Positions 26,911 through 36,096 of a stretch of DNA of 64,000 bases are shown here, piece by piece. The notes below the pieces were generated by a model, which ran no database searches, was not told the origin of the DNA, and was given only the letters and a program-made list of their open reading frames with translations. Source of the stretch: Pelosinus propionicus DSM 13327 (lineage in GTDB: Bacteria > Bacillota > Negativicutes > DSM-13327); assembly GCF_900114615.1 (NCBI RefSeq), contig NZ_FOTS01000005.1:62001-126000 (forward strand), read 5' to 3'. The position numbers were made by a program, and so were the translations under genes. Positions within the stretch are counted from its first letter, which is position 1. Each line of letters opens with the position of its first letter.

Positions 26911-26940
26911 TTGTCAAAAATTTGTCCTACGGTATATAAT
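26911..26940 (+). promoter_or_regulatory. Promoter of the phage-holin-like membrane protein / HAD gene pair
   Basis: TTGTCA (26911-26916) and TATAAT (26935-26940) are separated by 18 bases, 50 bases before the GTG start. Confidence 0.65.
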
Positions 26941-26989
26941 AAAAGACAGTGTTATTTAATGATTCATAGATGACGAGGAGGGTCAAGGC

Positions 26990-27334
26990 GTGTGCGGTTT
27001 TCTGCTGCGTATGATTTTAAATGCTGTATTATTGTTTTTACTTATCATAAAATTACCTGGGATCTTTGTTGATACCTTAGGCGGTGCTTTACTGGGTGCT
27101 GTAATTATTGGATTAGCCAATAGTGTTGTAAGGCCCTTGCTCTCATTAAAAACGAAACCTTTAAATTGGTTCACTTTAGGTGGATTGACTTTTTTTATGA
27201 ATATATTGACTCCTATGCTAGTAATAAAAACCTTACCAGGTTATCAAATTTACAGCATGGCTGCACCTGTGACAGGCGTTTGTTTAATGACCCTTTGCAG
27301 CTGCACTTTATCGAAAGTAATCAAAGACCGATAA
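26990..27334 (+). CDS. Small membrane protein of the phage holin 4-2 superfamily
   Basis: The protein has 114 residues and four hydrophobic segments (about 4-22, 26-47, 58-80, 86-105). The pattern GALLGAVIIGLANSVVRPLL resembles the small membrane proteins annotated as phage holin family (superfamily IV), which are widespread in chromosomes without phages. There are no phage genes nearby, so a lysis role is unlikely. It starts at GTG behind GAGGAGGGTC and is followed 21 bases later by a HAD phosphatase gene. Function unknown. Confidence 0.7.
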   Translation: MCGFLLRMILNAVLLFLLIIKLPGIFVDTLGGALLGAVIIGLANSVVRPLLSLKTKPLNWFTLGGLTFFMNILTPMLVIKTLPGYQIYSMAAPVTGVCLMTLCSCTLSKVIKDR

Positions 27335-27355
27335 CGAGATAGCGGAGGTTATTGT

Positions 27356-28153
27356 ATGACGATTAAATTAGTGGCAGTAGATATGGATGATACATTGCTG
27401 GATGGAACTTTAAAAGTTTCACCTCGGACTTGTGAAGCGATCAGAAAGGCTCATGAACAAGGAGTTTTAGTAACAATCGCTACAGGCAGAATGTTTAGCT
27501 CGGCTATGCCTTTTGCCCAAGAACTTAATATGCAGACGCCAATTATTACTTATAATGGTGGCATGATACGGTCTGCTTTTACCAAAGAAATGTTATTTCA
27601 TAAAACCATTGTCCCAGAATTAGCTGGAAAAATAGTAGAATTCTTTCGCGAAAAAGGCTGGTATTTGCAATCCCATATGAATGATGAATTATATGTAGTA
27701 GAGCGCAATGAAAAGGCGAAGCTTTATGAAACGATAGCAGGTGTTTCAGCAGTTCCTATTGGTGATGCGTTTTATTCTATGAAGCATGAGCCTACTAAGA
27801 TGCTGGCGATAGCTGAACCTCATGAGATACTTGAGATACAAAGAAAAATCAATAAAGAGTTCGCTGGAGAGATCTATGCAGCTTCTTCTAAATCCAATTA
27901 TTTAGAAATGATGCATCCCAGTGTCAATAAAGGACATGGATTAGAATTACTAGCACAAAGCTTAAATATTACCCGCGAGGAAGTCATGGCGATTGGTGAT
28001 TCGAATAATGACATTCCAATGCTTGAATATGCTGGTTTTGGTGTAGCCATGGGGAATGCAACCGACAAGATAAAAGCGGTTGCCAAAGCAGTTACAGGTC
28101 ATCACAATGCCCATGGTGTAGCAGAAGCAATTGAAAAATATATATTAAAATAA
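27356..28153 (+). CDS. Cof-type HAD-IIB family phosphatase
   Basis: The protein has 265 residues. HAD motif I is VAVDMDDTLLD with the nucleophile Asp, motif II lies in TIATGRMFSS, motif III is K within the MMHPSVNKGHGLELL stretch, and motif IV is GDSNNDIPMLEYAG. The large cap domain between residues 85 and 190 is of the C2B type. Such enzymes hydrolyse sugar phosphates, flavin mononucleotide or pyridoxal phosphate; the substrate cannot be told from sequence. GGAGG lies before the ATG. It ends with a terminator and is probably co-transcribed with the small membrane protein. Confidence 0.9.
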   Translation: MTIKLVAVDMDDTLLDGTLKVSPRTCEAIRKAHEQGVLVTIATGRMFSSAMPFAQELNMQTPIITYNGGMIRSAFTKEMLFHKTIVPELAGKIVEFFREKGWYLQSHMNDELYVVERNEKAKLYETIAGVSAVPIGDAFYSMKHEPTKMLAIAEPHEILEIQRKINKEFAGEIYAASSKSNYLEMMHPSVNKGHGLELLAQSLNITREEVMAIGDSNNDIPMLEYAGFGVAMGNATDKIKAVAKAVTGHHNAHGVAEAIEKYILK

Positions 28154-28158
28154 AGGAA

Positions 28159-28196
28159 AACTTCGTTCTTAGATGAGATAGGGACGAAGTTTTTTA
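28159..28196 (+). terminator. Intrinsic terminator after the HAD phosphatase
   Basis: AACTTCGT (28159-28166) pairs with ACGAAGTT (28184-28191) and is followed by TTTTT. The remaining gap to 28400 is AT-rich without a convincing feature. Confidence 0.85.
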
Positions 28197-28400
28197 TTAA
28201 GTGATATTTTCTCTTTTATAACAGGATACACTGGATATAGACTTTTATAAAAGTATGCTTTTGGTTACTATAATACCAGGAAGTATGTACTTGTATTGAA
28301 GTAACTAATCATATAGAATAAAGCTATGAATTGGTAGAATCTTCAATATGACTAAGAGTGATCGATATATGATCTTACAAATTATGAAAGGGTGATATAT

Positions 28401-29411
28401 ATGCTATTTACTCCTATTTCTTTTAAAAGTCTGACGTTAAAGAATCGAATTGTCATGCCGCCTATGTGTATGTACAGCGCGGCAGATGATGGCAAGGTGA
28501 CAGATTGGCATGTTACCCATTATGTGACACGGGCCGTAGGTCAAGTAGGACTGATTATTGTAGAAGCAACTGGTATTGAGCCTCGCGGACGTATTTCCAA
28601 TCAGGATTTGGGCATTTGGGATGATGACCATATTCCAGGCCTAAAAAGAGTAGTTGACCAGGTGCATGCTCAAGGGGGAAAAATCGGAATTCAGCTGGCT
28701 CATGCCGGCAGAAAGAGCGGCGTTGTGAACAGCACACCCGTAGCACCTTCTGCGATTGCTTTTAGCGAAGAATATGCCTTACCTAAAGCTTTGACTGTGC
28801 AGGAAATTAAAGAAGTCGTTCAAAAGTTTGCGCAAGGAGCAAAGCGGGCAGTTGCGGCTGGTTTTGATATTCTTGAAATTCATGCGGCACATGGATATTT
28901 GATTAATGAGTTTTTATCACCTTTAACCAATACTCGCACTGATGAGTATGGAGGAAGCTTGGAAAAGAGAATACGTTTCTTAGAAGAGGTTCTGCTTGCA
29001 GTCAAGGAAGTCATTCCACAAGAGATGCCAATCATTGTTCGGGTGTCAGCAGATGATTATCATCCCGAAGGAAACACTCCGGAACTTGTGGCTGCTATGC
29101 TAAACCTGGTGAAGCATCATGGCATTGATGTGGTGAATGTAAGCTCTGGGGCTGTTATAGCGGCAATGCCGCGTGCTTATGCCGGCTATCAGATTGCTAT
29201 GGCACTTACGATTAAAGAGCAGACCCAGCTGCCTGTATTGGCAGGAGGGCTTATTACAGAGCCTGTTCAAGTTCAGCAAATGCTTAAGGCTGGCATTGAA
29301 TTAGTGTATACAGGCAGAGAATTGCTGCGAAATCCCTATTGGCCTTTGCAGGCTGCCCATGTACTGCAGCAGGAAATACAATGGCCTGAAGCCTATGCAC
29401 GAGCGAAATGA
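28401..29411 (+). CDS. namA: Old-yellow-enzyme family NADPH dehydrogenase (NamA-like)
   Basis: The protein has 336 residues, the size of NamA/YqjM. It begins LFTPISFKSLTLKNRIVMPPMCMYSA, with the Cys that tunes FMN redox potential in this subclass. FEILEIHAAHGYLINEF-like sequence carries the substrate-binding His pair, and NTRTDEYGGSLEKRIRF is the family signature. It reduces activated C=C bonds such as enones or nitro compounds with NADPH through FMN. The ATG at 28401 has AAAGGGTGA at good spacing; the GTG at 28392 is too close to it. It is a single gene with its own terminator. Confidence 0.92.
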   Translation: MLFTPISFKSLTLKNRIVMPPMCMYSAADDGKVTDWHVTHYVTRAVGQVGLIIVEATGIEPRGRISNQDLGIWDDDHIPGLKRVVDQVHAQGGKIGIQLAHAGRKSGVVNSTPVAPSAIAFSEEYALPKALTVQEIKEVVQKFAQGAKRAVAAGFDILEIHAAHGYLINEFLSPLTNTRTDEYGGSLEKRIRFLEEVLLAVKEVIPQEMPIIVRVSADDYHPEGNTPELVAAMLNLVKHHGIDVVNVSSGAVIAAMPRAYAGYQIAMALTIKEQTQLPVLAGGLITEPVQVQQMLKAGIELVYTGRELLRNPYWPLQAAHVLQQEIQWPEAYARAK

Positions 29412-29428
29412 TACAAGACAATAAAAAA

Positions 29429-29461
29429 ATAGAGATTATCATAAAGATAGTCTCTATTTTT
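29429..29461 (+). terminator. Intrinsic terminator after the NamA-like gene
   Basis: ATAGAGATTATC (29429-29440) pairs with GATAGTCTCTAT (29446-29457) with one mismatch and is followed by TTTTT. A residues before the stem make it usable in both directions. Confidence 0.85.
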
Positions 29462-29576
29462 TATTTGTAAATTTTTACTGCAAAAGAATTTACATTTTGT
29501 AATGATGAGTGTATGATAATATTGTTAACTGATATTAATCGATTGGTTTACCAAAAGAAATAAAGTAACATCGAGT

Positions 29577-29655
29577 TGTCATTGCGAGCAGCGCGTAGCA
29601 ATCTCCTTTCTGTTAAGAGATTGCTTCACTGGCTTTGTGCCTCCGCGGTTCAAAA
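29577..29655. repeat. Composite repeat: family A copy 5 joined to a family B fragment
   Basis: TTGTCATTGCGAGCAGCGCG and TAGCAATCTCC then AGAGATTGCTTCACTG are a family A element cut before its last arm. It runs directly into GGCTTTGTGCCTCCGCGGTTC, the right arm of family B. The junction is at about 29631. This fills much of the 312-base gap before the biotin operon. Confidence 0.75.
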
Positions 29656-29674
29656 TGCCTTTTTATTTAAACAA

Positions 29675-29707
29675 TTTGTTAACCTTGACAAAATATTGGT
29701 TAACAAA
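29675..29707. promoter_or_regulatory. BirA-type biotin operator
   Basis: TTTGTTAACC (29675-29684) and GGTTAACAAA (29698-29707) are a perfect ten-base dyad with a 13-base spacer. It matches the TTGTTAACC/GGTTAACAA signal known for the biotin repressor BirA in Firmicutes, and it stands just upstream of a biotin operon. TTGACA (29685-29690) lies in the spacer and may be part of the promoter, although no good -10 is visible at the expected distance. High biotinyl-AMP would make BirA bind and shut off the operon. Confidence 0.88.
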
Positions 29708-29723
29708 AGAGGGGGATTTCAGA

Positions 29724-30218
29724 ATGTACTTTAACACTCGAAGATTAACGGAGACTGCGCTGCTGACTACTTTGATTACCGTTTCTGGTGCGATTAAATT
29801 GCCTGGCTTCATTCCCGGTACAGAGTTTCAATTATCTGCTCCATTGGCAGTGGCGATCTGTGGAGTTTTTGGCTTTACCAAGTACATAACGGCAGGTATC
29901 TTATCGAGTTTTATTGGACTTATATTGGGCACTCAGAACTTGCTGAATGTAGGTATTGCCATGATTTTTCGATTAGTGGTAGGCATTTGTGTGACTGTTT
30001 TAGGAACATCATGGCCTGTGTTAGTCATGGCAGGGCCCTTAGGATCCAGTGCGGCTCGCCTAGTTCTTGGAGAAATATTGGGTAAGGGAGCAATCCCTCT
30101 TTTAGTGGCAGCAATACCAGGTATGATTTATACAGCACTGACTGCTTGGCCTCTTACTTTATTATTAAAAAAGGTAAAGCTGCAGACGGAAAGGGTGGTA
30201 CAAAGTGTTCAGCGTTAG
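29724..30218 (+). CDS. Membrane protein of the biotin operon, ECF S-component-like
   Basis: The protein has 164 residues with five or six hydrophobic segments and few charges. It begins MYFNTRRLTETALLTTLI, which resembles the N-terminus of ECF transporter substrate-binding (S) components. It is the first gene after the BirA-type operator, and its end overlaps bioW by 14 bases. That suggests uptake of biotin or, because BioW uses free pimelate, of pimelate. It does not look like a typical BioY. GAGGGGG precedes the ATG at 29724; the frame is open further up into repeats, but that part is rejected. No ECF ATPase genes are adjacent. Confidence 0.6.
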   Translation: MYFNTRRLTETALLTTLITVSGAIKLPGFIPGTEFQLSAPLAVAICGVFGFTKYITAGILSSFIGLILGTQNLLNVGIAMIFRLVVGICVTVLGTSWPVLVMAGPLGSSAARLVLGEILGKGAIPLLVAAIPGMIYTALTAWPLTLLLKKVKLQTERVVQSVQR

Positions 30219-30951
30219 AATGCGGGCCGCCCAGGGAAGGCGGCATGAAGAGGGCGGGCGTCATATTTCTGGTGCAGAGCGCATCATTCCTTATGATAAA
30301 GTGAAGCAGACAACGGCTGGGATGCTGGAAAGAGCCTTCACTCATAGCCGGGGACAGGCTGATTTTATTTCTATTACGATCGAAGCGGTACAGCCCAGTA
30401 CGATACAGCAGGTTCCTTTGCTTTCTGTCTATCCTTCTTCTTTCCTAACGGCAGAGGAAGGACATAAGGCGGCAGAACATGCATTAGTTGCAGCAGGGGT
30501 AACTTCTGTCAGCGCAAAGCAAGGGATTTTAAGTTTATTGTCTTTAGCTGACAGTATGCGCGGAGCTATGCTGTTATGTGCTGTTACAGGCCAGCGTTTT
30601 GATCATACAGAAAGCAGAGGCATTCGTGTATCTCGTATGGATATTGAAAACGAAAATGCATTGATTGATCGATTGATAAAGCTGGGGATTCACAATCTGC
30701 ATGTGCAAGAAGCGCTAGTGCTGGCAAGTAAAGTAGCTGCTGCTCCTGGCGTAGTAGCTGAACTTTGCTGGTCTGATGATCCTGAATATACAACAGGGTA
30801 TGTTGCTTCTGCTTCGGGATACATTCGCATTCCCCATTGCAAGCCATTAGGAAACCCTGTGGGTGGGAGAATCTTTTTTGTAGATCCTGCTGCTGATATA
30901 ACCCTTTTAGAACACTATTTACAGTTTCAGCCAGTGCTTGTAAAATTGTAA
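30205..30951 (+). CDS. bioW: 6-carboxyhexanoate-CoA ligase (pimeloyl-CoA synthetase)
   Basis: The protein has 248 residues. It begins MFSVRMRAAQGRRHEEGGRH and continues ISGAERII, the hallmark N-terminus of BioW, followed by a typical AGVTSVSAKQGILSLLSLAD segment (shortened here). It activates pimelate with ATP and CoA to give pimeloyl-CoA, the substrate of BioF. Its presence means this organism can start biotin synthesis from free pimelate, not through the BioC-BioH route. The GTG start overlaps the upstream membrane protein gene. It is usual length for the family. Confidence 0.94.
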   Translation: MFSVRMRAAQGRRHEEGGRHISGAERIIPYDKVKQTTAGMLERAFTHSRGQADFISITIEAVQPSTIQQVPLLSVYPSSFLTAEEGHKAAEHALVAAGVTSVSAKQGILSLLSLADSMRGAMLLCAVTGQRFDHTESRGIRVSRMDIENENALIDRLIKLGIHNLHVQEALVLASKVAAAPGVVAELCWSDDPEYTTGYVASASGYIRIPHCKPLGNPVGGRIFFVDPAADITLLEHYLQFQPVLVKL

Positions 30952-30966
30952 AGGAAAAGGTATAAT

Positions 30967-32154
30967 ATGGAATTTTGTAAAACACATCTTTTGAAAGTTC
31001 AAGAAGAGAATTTATACCGAAAGCCAGTGAGATATCGATTTTTAGATGCGGTTCATGTAGAGTTGGAAGGTAAAACCTACTTATCATTATCGACGAATAA
31101 CTATTTAGGGCTAACCCATTCTTCTGCTGTGCAGCAGGCAGCGATAGATGCTATTTTTCACTACGGTACAGGATCAGGAGGAGCCAGACTGACAACGGGG
31201 AGCCATCCTCTGTATCAAGAATTAGAAGAAGAATTGGCAGCGTTTAAAAAGACAGAAGCTGCTGTAGTTTTTAATGCAGGCTATATGGCGAATGTAGGAG
31301 TGATTAGCGCTTTAGTGGGGAGAGGCGATATAATTTTCAGTGATGAACTCAATCACGCCAGCATTATTGATGGCTGTTGCTTGTCTAGGGCTCATAGAGT
31401 GGTATATCGCCATGGAAATATAGATGATTTAGCAGAGAAGTTAAAGAACACGCCTTGCTCAGGTCGGCGTCTCATTGTTACTGACGGGGTGTTCAGTATG
31501 GATGGTGATATTGCACCTCTGAATGAGATTGCCGCCTTAGGAGAAACCTATGAGGCTATGATCATGGTAGATGATGCCCATGCAGTAGGGATTTTGGGAC
31601 GTGGGGGCTGCGGTACAACGGATCATTTTGGTCTGCAGGGAAGGATTCATATTCAAATGGGAACACTGAGCAAGTCCCTGGCATCAGAAGGTGGTTATGT
31701 AGCTGGCAGTCAAGTGCTGATTGATTATTTAATAAATAAGGCCCGCAGTTTTATTTTTTCTACTGCTTTATCCCCGGCAACAGTAGGCGCGGCTCATGGG
31801 GCATTGCTGGAACTGCAGAATCATCCGGAGCTGGTTGAGACTGTATTACAGAATGCTCAGTATGTACGAGAGGCATTAGCTTCTGCTGGCGTACCTGTAG
31901 AAGGAAGTATCACTCCGATACTGCCGATTATGGTAGGAGAAGCAGCCCGTGCAGTAGAGATGGTTGCGTTATTAAAAGATGAAGGCTTACTCGTATCAGC
32001 CATTCGCCCGCCGACAGTACCTTCTGGCAGCAGCCGATTGCGCCTGACAATATCCGCTGCTCATGACAGGAAAGAATTGGCTAAAGCGGTGGAAAGCATC
32101 ATTGCAGTGAGTAGAAGAGTCAAGTTAAGTTGCAAAAAAGATGTAAAGAGGTGA
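30967..32154 (+). CDS. bioF: 8-amino-7-oxononanoate synthase
   Basis: The protein has 395 residues. It is a fold-type I PLP enzyme with the alpha-oxoamine synthase signature: LSTNNYLGLTHS, GTGSGGARLTTGSH, DELNHASIIDG, VDDAHAVGILG and the PLP lysine in IQMGTLSKSLASEGG. It condenses pimeloyl-CoA with alanine. Glycine C-acetyltransferase (Kbl) is a close relative, but the bioW/bioD/bioA neighbours settle the role. AAAGGAAAAGG precedes the ATG, 15 bases after bioW. Three bases separate it from bioD. Confidence 0.95.
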   Translation: MEFCKTHLLKVQEENLYRKPVRYRFLDAVHVELEGKTYLSLSTNNYLGLTHSSAVQQAAIDAIFHYGTGSGGARLTTGSHPLYQELEEELAAFKKTEAAVVFNAGYMANVGVISALVGRGDIIFSDELNHASIIDGCCLSRAHRVVYRHGNIDDLAEKLKNTPCSGRRLIVTDGVFSMDGDIAPLNEIAALGETYEAMIMVDDAHAVGILGRGGCGTTDHFGLQGRIHIQMGTLSKSLASEGGYVAGSQVLIDYLINKARSFIFSTALSPATVGAAHGALLELQNHPELVETVLQNAQYVREALASAGVPVEGSITPILPIMVGEAARAVEMVALLKDEGLLVSAIRPPTVPSGSSRLRLTISAAHDRKELAKAVESIIAVSRRVKLSCKKDVKR

Positions 32155-34280
<2,126 letters not shown>

Positions 34281-34286
34281 ATTTCG

Positions 34287-34324
34287 AAAGAGCGCATAAA
34301 TATGATGCGCTCTTTTGCTTTTTT
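34287..34324 (+). terminator. Intrinsic terminator of the biotin operon
   Basis: AAAGAGCGCAT (34287-34297) pairs exactly with ATGCGCTCTTT (34305-34315), followed by TGCTTTTTT. Confidence 0.9.
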
Positions 34325-34378
34325 AGAGGATTTGCCATATAATTGAAAGATAATATAGGTAATAAGGAGGGCGAGAGT

Positions 34379-35110
34379 ATGAAAATTGTCGCTGATTTAC
34401 ATATTCATACGGTAGCAAGTGGTCATGCCTATAGCACGATATTGGAAAATGTGACTGCAGCAGCAGAAAAAGGTCTTGAAATGATTGCAATTACGGATCA
34501 CGGTCCAGATATGCCAGGAGGCCCCCATGCCTATCATTTTGGCAATTTAAAAGCAGTGCCGGCCGAACTATTCGGTGTTCGTATTTTAAAAGGGGTAGAA
34601 GCGAATGTGATTGATCTTGAAGGGAATTTAGATTTGCCTGTAGATCGACTCAGTAGCTTGGAGATCGTATTAGCTGGTTTACACACGGTTTGTTCCCCGA
34701 ATGGATCGGTTGCTGAAAACACGCAAATGATGGTCAATGCTATGAAAAATCCTTGGGTAGATGCAATTGTCCATCCGGGTAATCCTGAATTTTTGGTAGA
34801 TGCTGAGACGATTGTAAAAGCAGCTGTAGAATATGATGTTGCTTTGGAGATTAATAATAGTTCTCTTAAAGTATCTCGCGTGGGCAGCAGACCCTATTGT
34901 GAAAACATTGCTGCTTTAGCGAAACAGTATGGAGCGAAAATTATTTTGGGTACAGACAGCCATTTTGCTCTAGCGATAGGAGACTTCAGTCAGGCTATTG
35001 AAGTGTTAGAGAAATATAAAATTTCTCCTGATTTAGTGATCAATACGTCGGTTGAAAATGTGCTGCATCATTTAAACCGTCGTTCCAATCGGAAAAGCAG
35101 CGTGAATTAG
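34379..35110 (+). CDS. PHP-domain phosphoesterase (YcdX-like)
   Basis: The protein has 243 residues. PHP metal-binding motifs are DLHIHTVASGHAYS near the N-terminus, ITDHGPD, a glutamate in KGVEAN, GLHTV, HPGNP and the final GTDSHF. This is the trinuclear metal site of YcdX-type phosphatases. The substrate is unknown. The start at 34379 has AAGGAGGGCG well placed; the open frame begins upstream at a TTG without such a site. It ends 19 bases before rapZ and is probably part of the same transcript. Confidence 0.88.
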   Translation: MKIVADLHIHTVASGHAYSTILENVTAAAEKGLEMIAITDHGPDMPGGPHAYHFGNLKAVPAELFGVRILKGVEANVIDLEGNLDLPVDRLSSLEIVLAGLHTVCSPNGSVAENTQMMVNAMKNPWVDAIVHPGNPEFLVDAETIVKAAVEYDVALEINNSSLKVSRVGSRPYCENIAALAKQYGAKIILGTDSHFALAIGDFSQAIEVLEKYKISPDLVINTSVENVLHHLNRRSNRKSSVN

Positions 35111-35129
35111 TGAATTGGAGGTGTAGAAT

Positions 35130-36020
35130 ATGGACGACGTTCGTTTGGTGATTATCACGGGCATGTCAGGTGCAGGCAAGACTCAGGTGGTGAGAACCAT
35201 GGAAGATCTGGGATATTTTTGTGTGGATAATCTGCCTCCTATGCTGATTCCTAAATTTGCCGAACTTTGTACCCAATCAGCGGGGCGGGTAAATAAAGTT
35301 GGTTTAGTCGTGGATATTCGTGGGCGAGAGTTTTTTGACACCCTGATACAAGCCCTGGAAGATTTAGAAAAGCAGGGGTATCGTTATGAAATGCTTTTCT
35401 TAGAAGCTTCAGATGAAACCCTAATCCGGCGTTATAAGGAAACCAGACGGCGGCATCCCATGGCACCCCATGGCCGCATTATAGAGGGAATTAGCCGTGA
35501 ACGAGAAAAGATTGACCACGTTAGAGGAAGAGCTACGCAAATAATAGATACATCAGAATTGAGCACTGCTAAACTCAGGGAAAAAATCACTGGGCTTTTT
35601 ACCAGTGAACATGAGCAGCAGCGTATGAATATTACCGTTGTCTCTTTTGGATTTAAATATGGTATTCCTTTAGATGCGGATATGGTTTTTGATGTACGCT
35701 TTTTACCGAATCCGTTTTACGTAGAGTCTTTGCGCCGTAAAAGTGGAGCGGTAGCGGAAGTGGGAGATTATATTTGGAAATGGCCAATTACCCAGCAATT
35801 TATGGAACAGGTTTCTGGGTTTGTAGACTTTTTAGTGCCGAATTACATCAAAGAAGGAAAAAGTCAGCTGATCATTGCTATTGGTTGCACTGGCGGAATG
35901 CATCGCTCTGTATTTGTCGCTGGTAAAATCTATGAAGGTTTAAAGAACAAAGGCTATAAGGTAAATGTAGATCATCGGGATATTAAACATAATGTGTTAG
36001 AAGCACCTGTTGAGGGGTAA
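35130..36020 (+). CDS. rapZ: RapZ/YvcJ family nucleotide-binding protein
   Basis: The protein has 296 residues. Walker A is GMSGAGKTQVVRTMEDLGYF near residue 9, and VDNLPP follows. The C-terminal domain has SFGFKYGIPLDADMVFDVRFLPNPF and CTGGMHRSVFVAG, the family signature. In Gram-negatives RapZ directs sRNA decay for glucosamine-6-phosphate synthase; in Bacillus YvcJ is a GTPase tied to competence. The order rapZ-yvcK-whiA seen here is conserved in most Firmicutes. GGAGGTG lies before the ATG. Confidence 0.96.
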   Translation: MDDVRLVIITGMSGAGKTQVVRTMEDLGYFCVDNLPPMLIPKFAELCTQSAGRVNKVGLVVDIRGREFFDTLIQALEDLEKQGYRYEMLFLEASDETLIRRYKETRRRHPMAPHGRIIEGISREREKIDHVRGRATQIIDTSELSTAKLREKITGLFTSEHEQQRMNITVVSFGFKYGIPLDADMVFDVRFLPNPFYVESLRRKSGAVAEVGDYIWKWPITQQFMEQVSGFVDFLVPNYIKEGKSQLIIAIGCTGGMHRSVFVAGKIYEGLKNKGYKVNVDHRDIKHNVLEAPVEG

Positions 36021-36096
36021 CATAGTATCGATGAAGCTATATTGCTGAAAAAGCAGCGAGTAGTAGTGGTGAGATAGAAATTGAGGTGTAATATCT

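Noticed and set aside
26990-27334. Phage holin gene as a sign of a prophage
   Set aside because: No other phage gene is near, and this small membrane family is common in chromosomes as a host gene.
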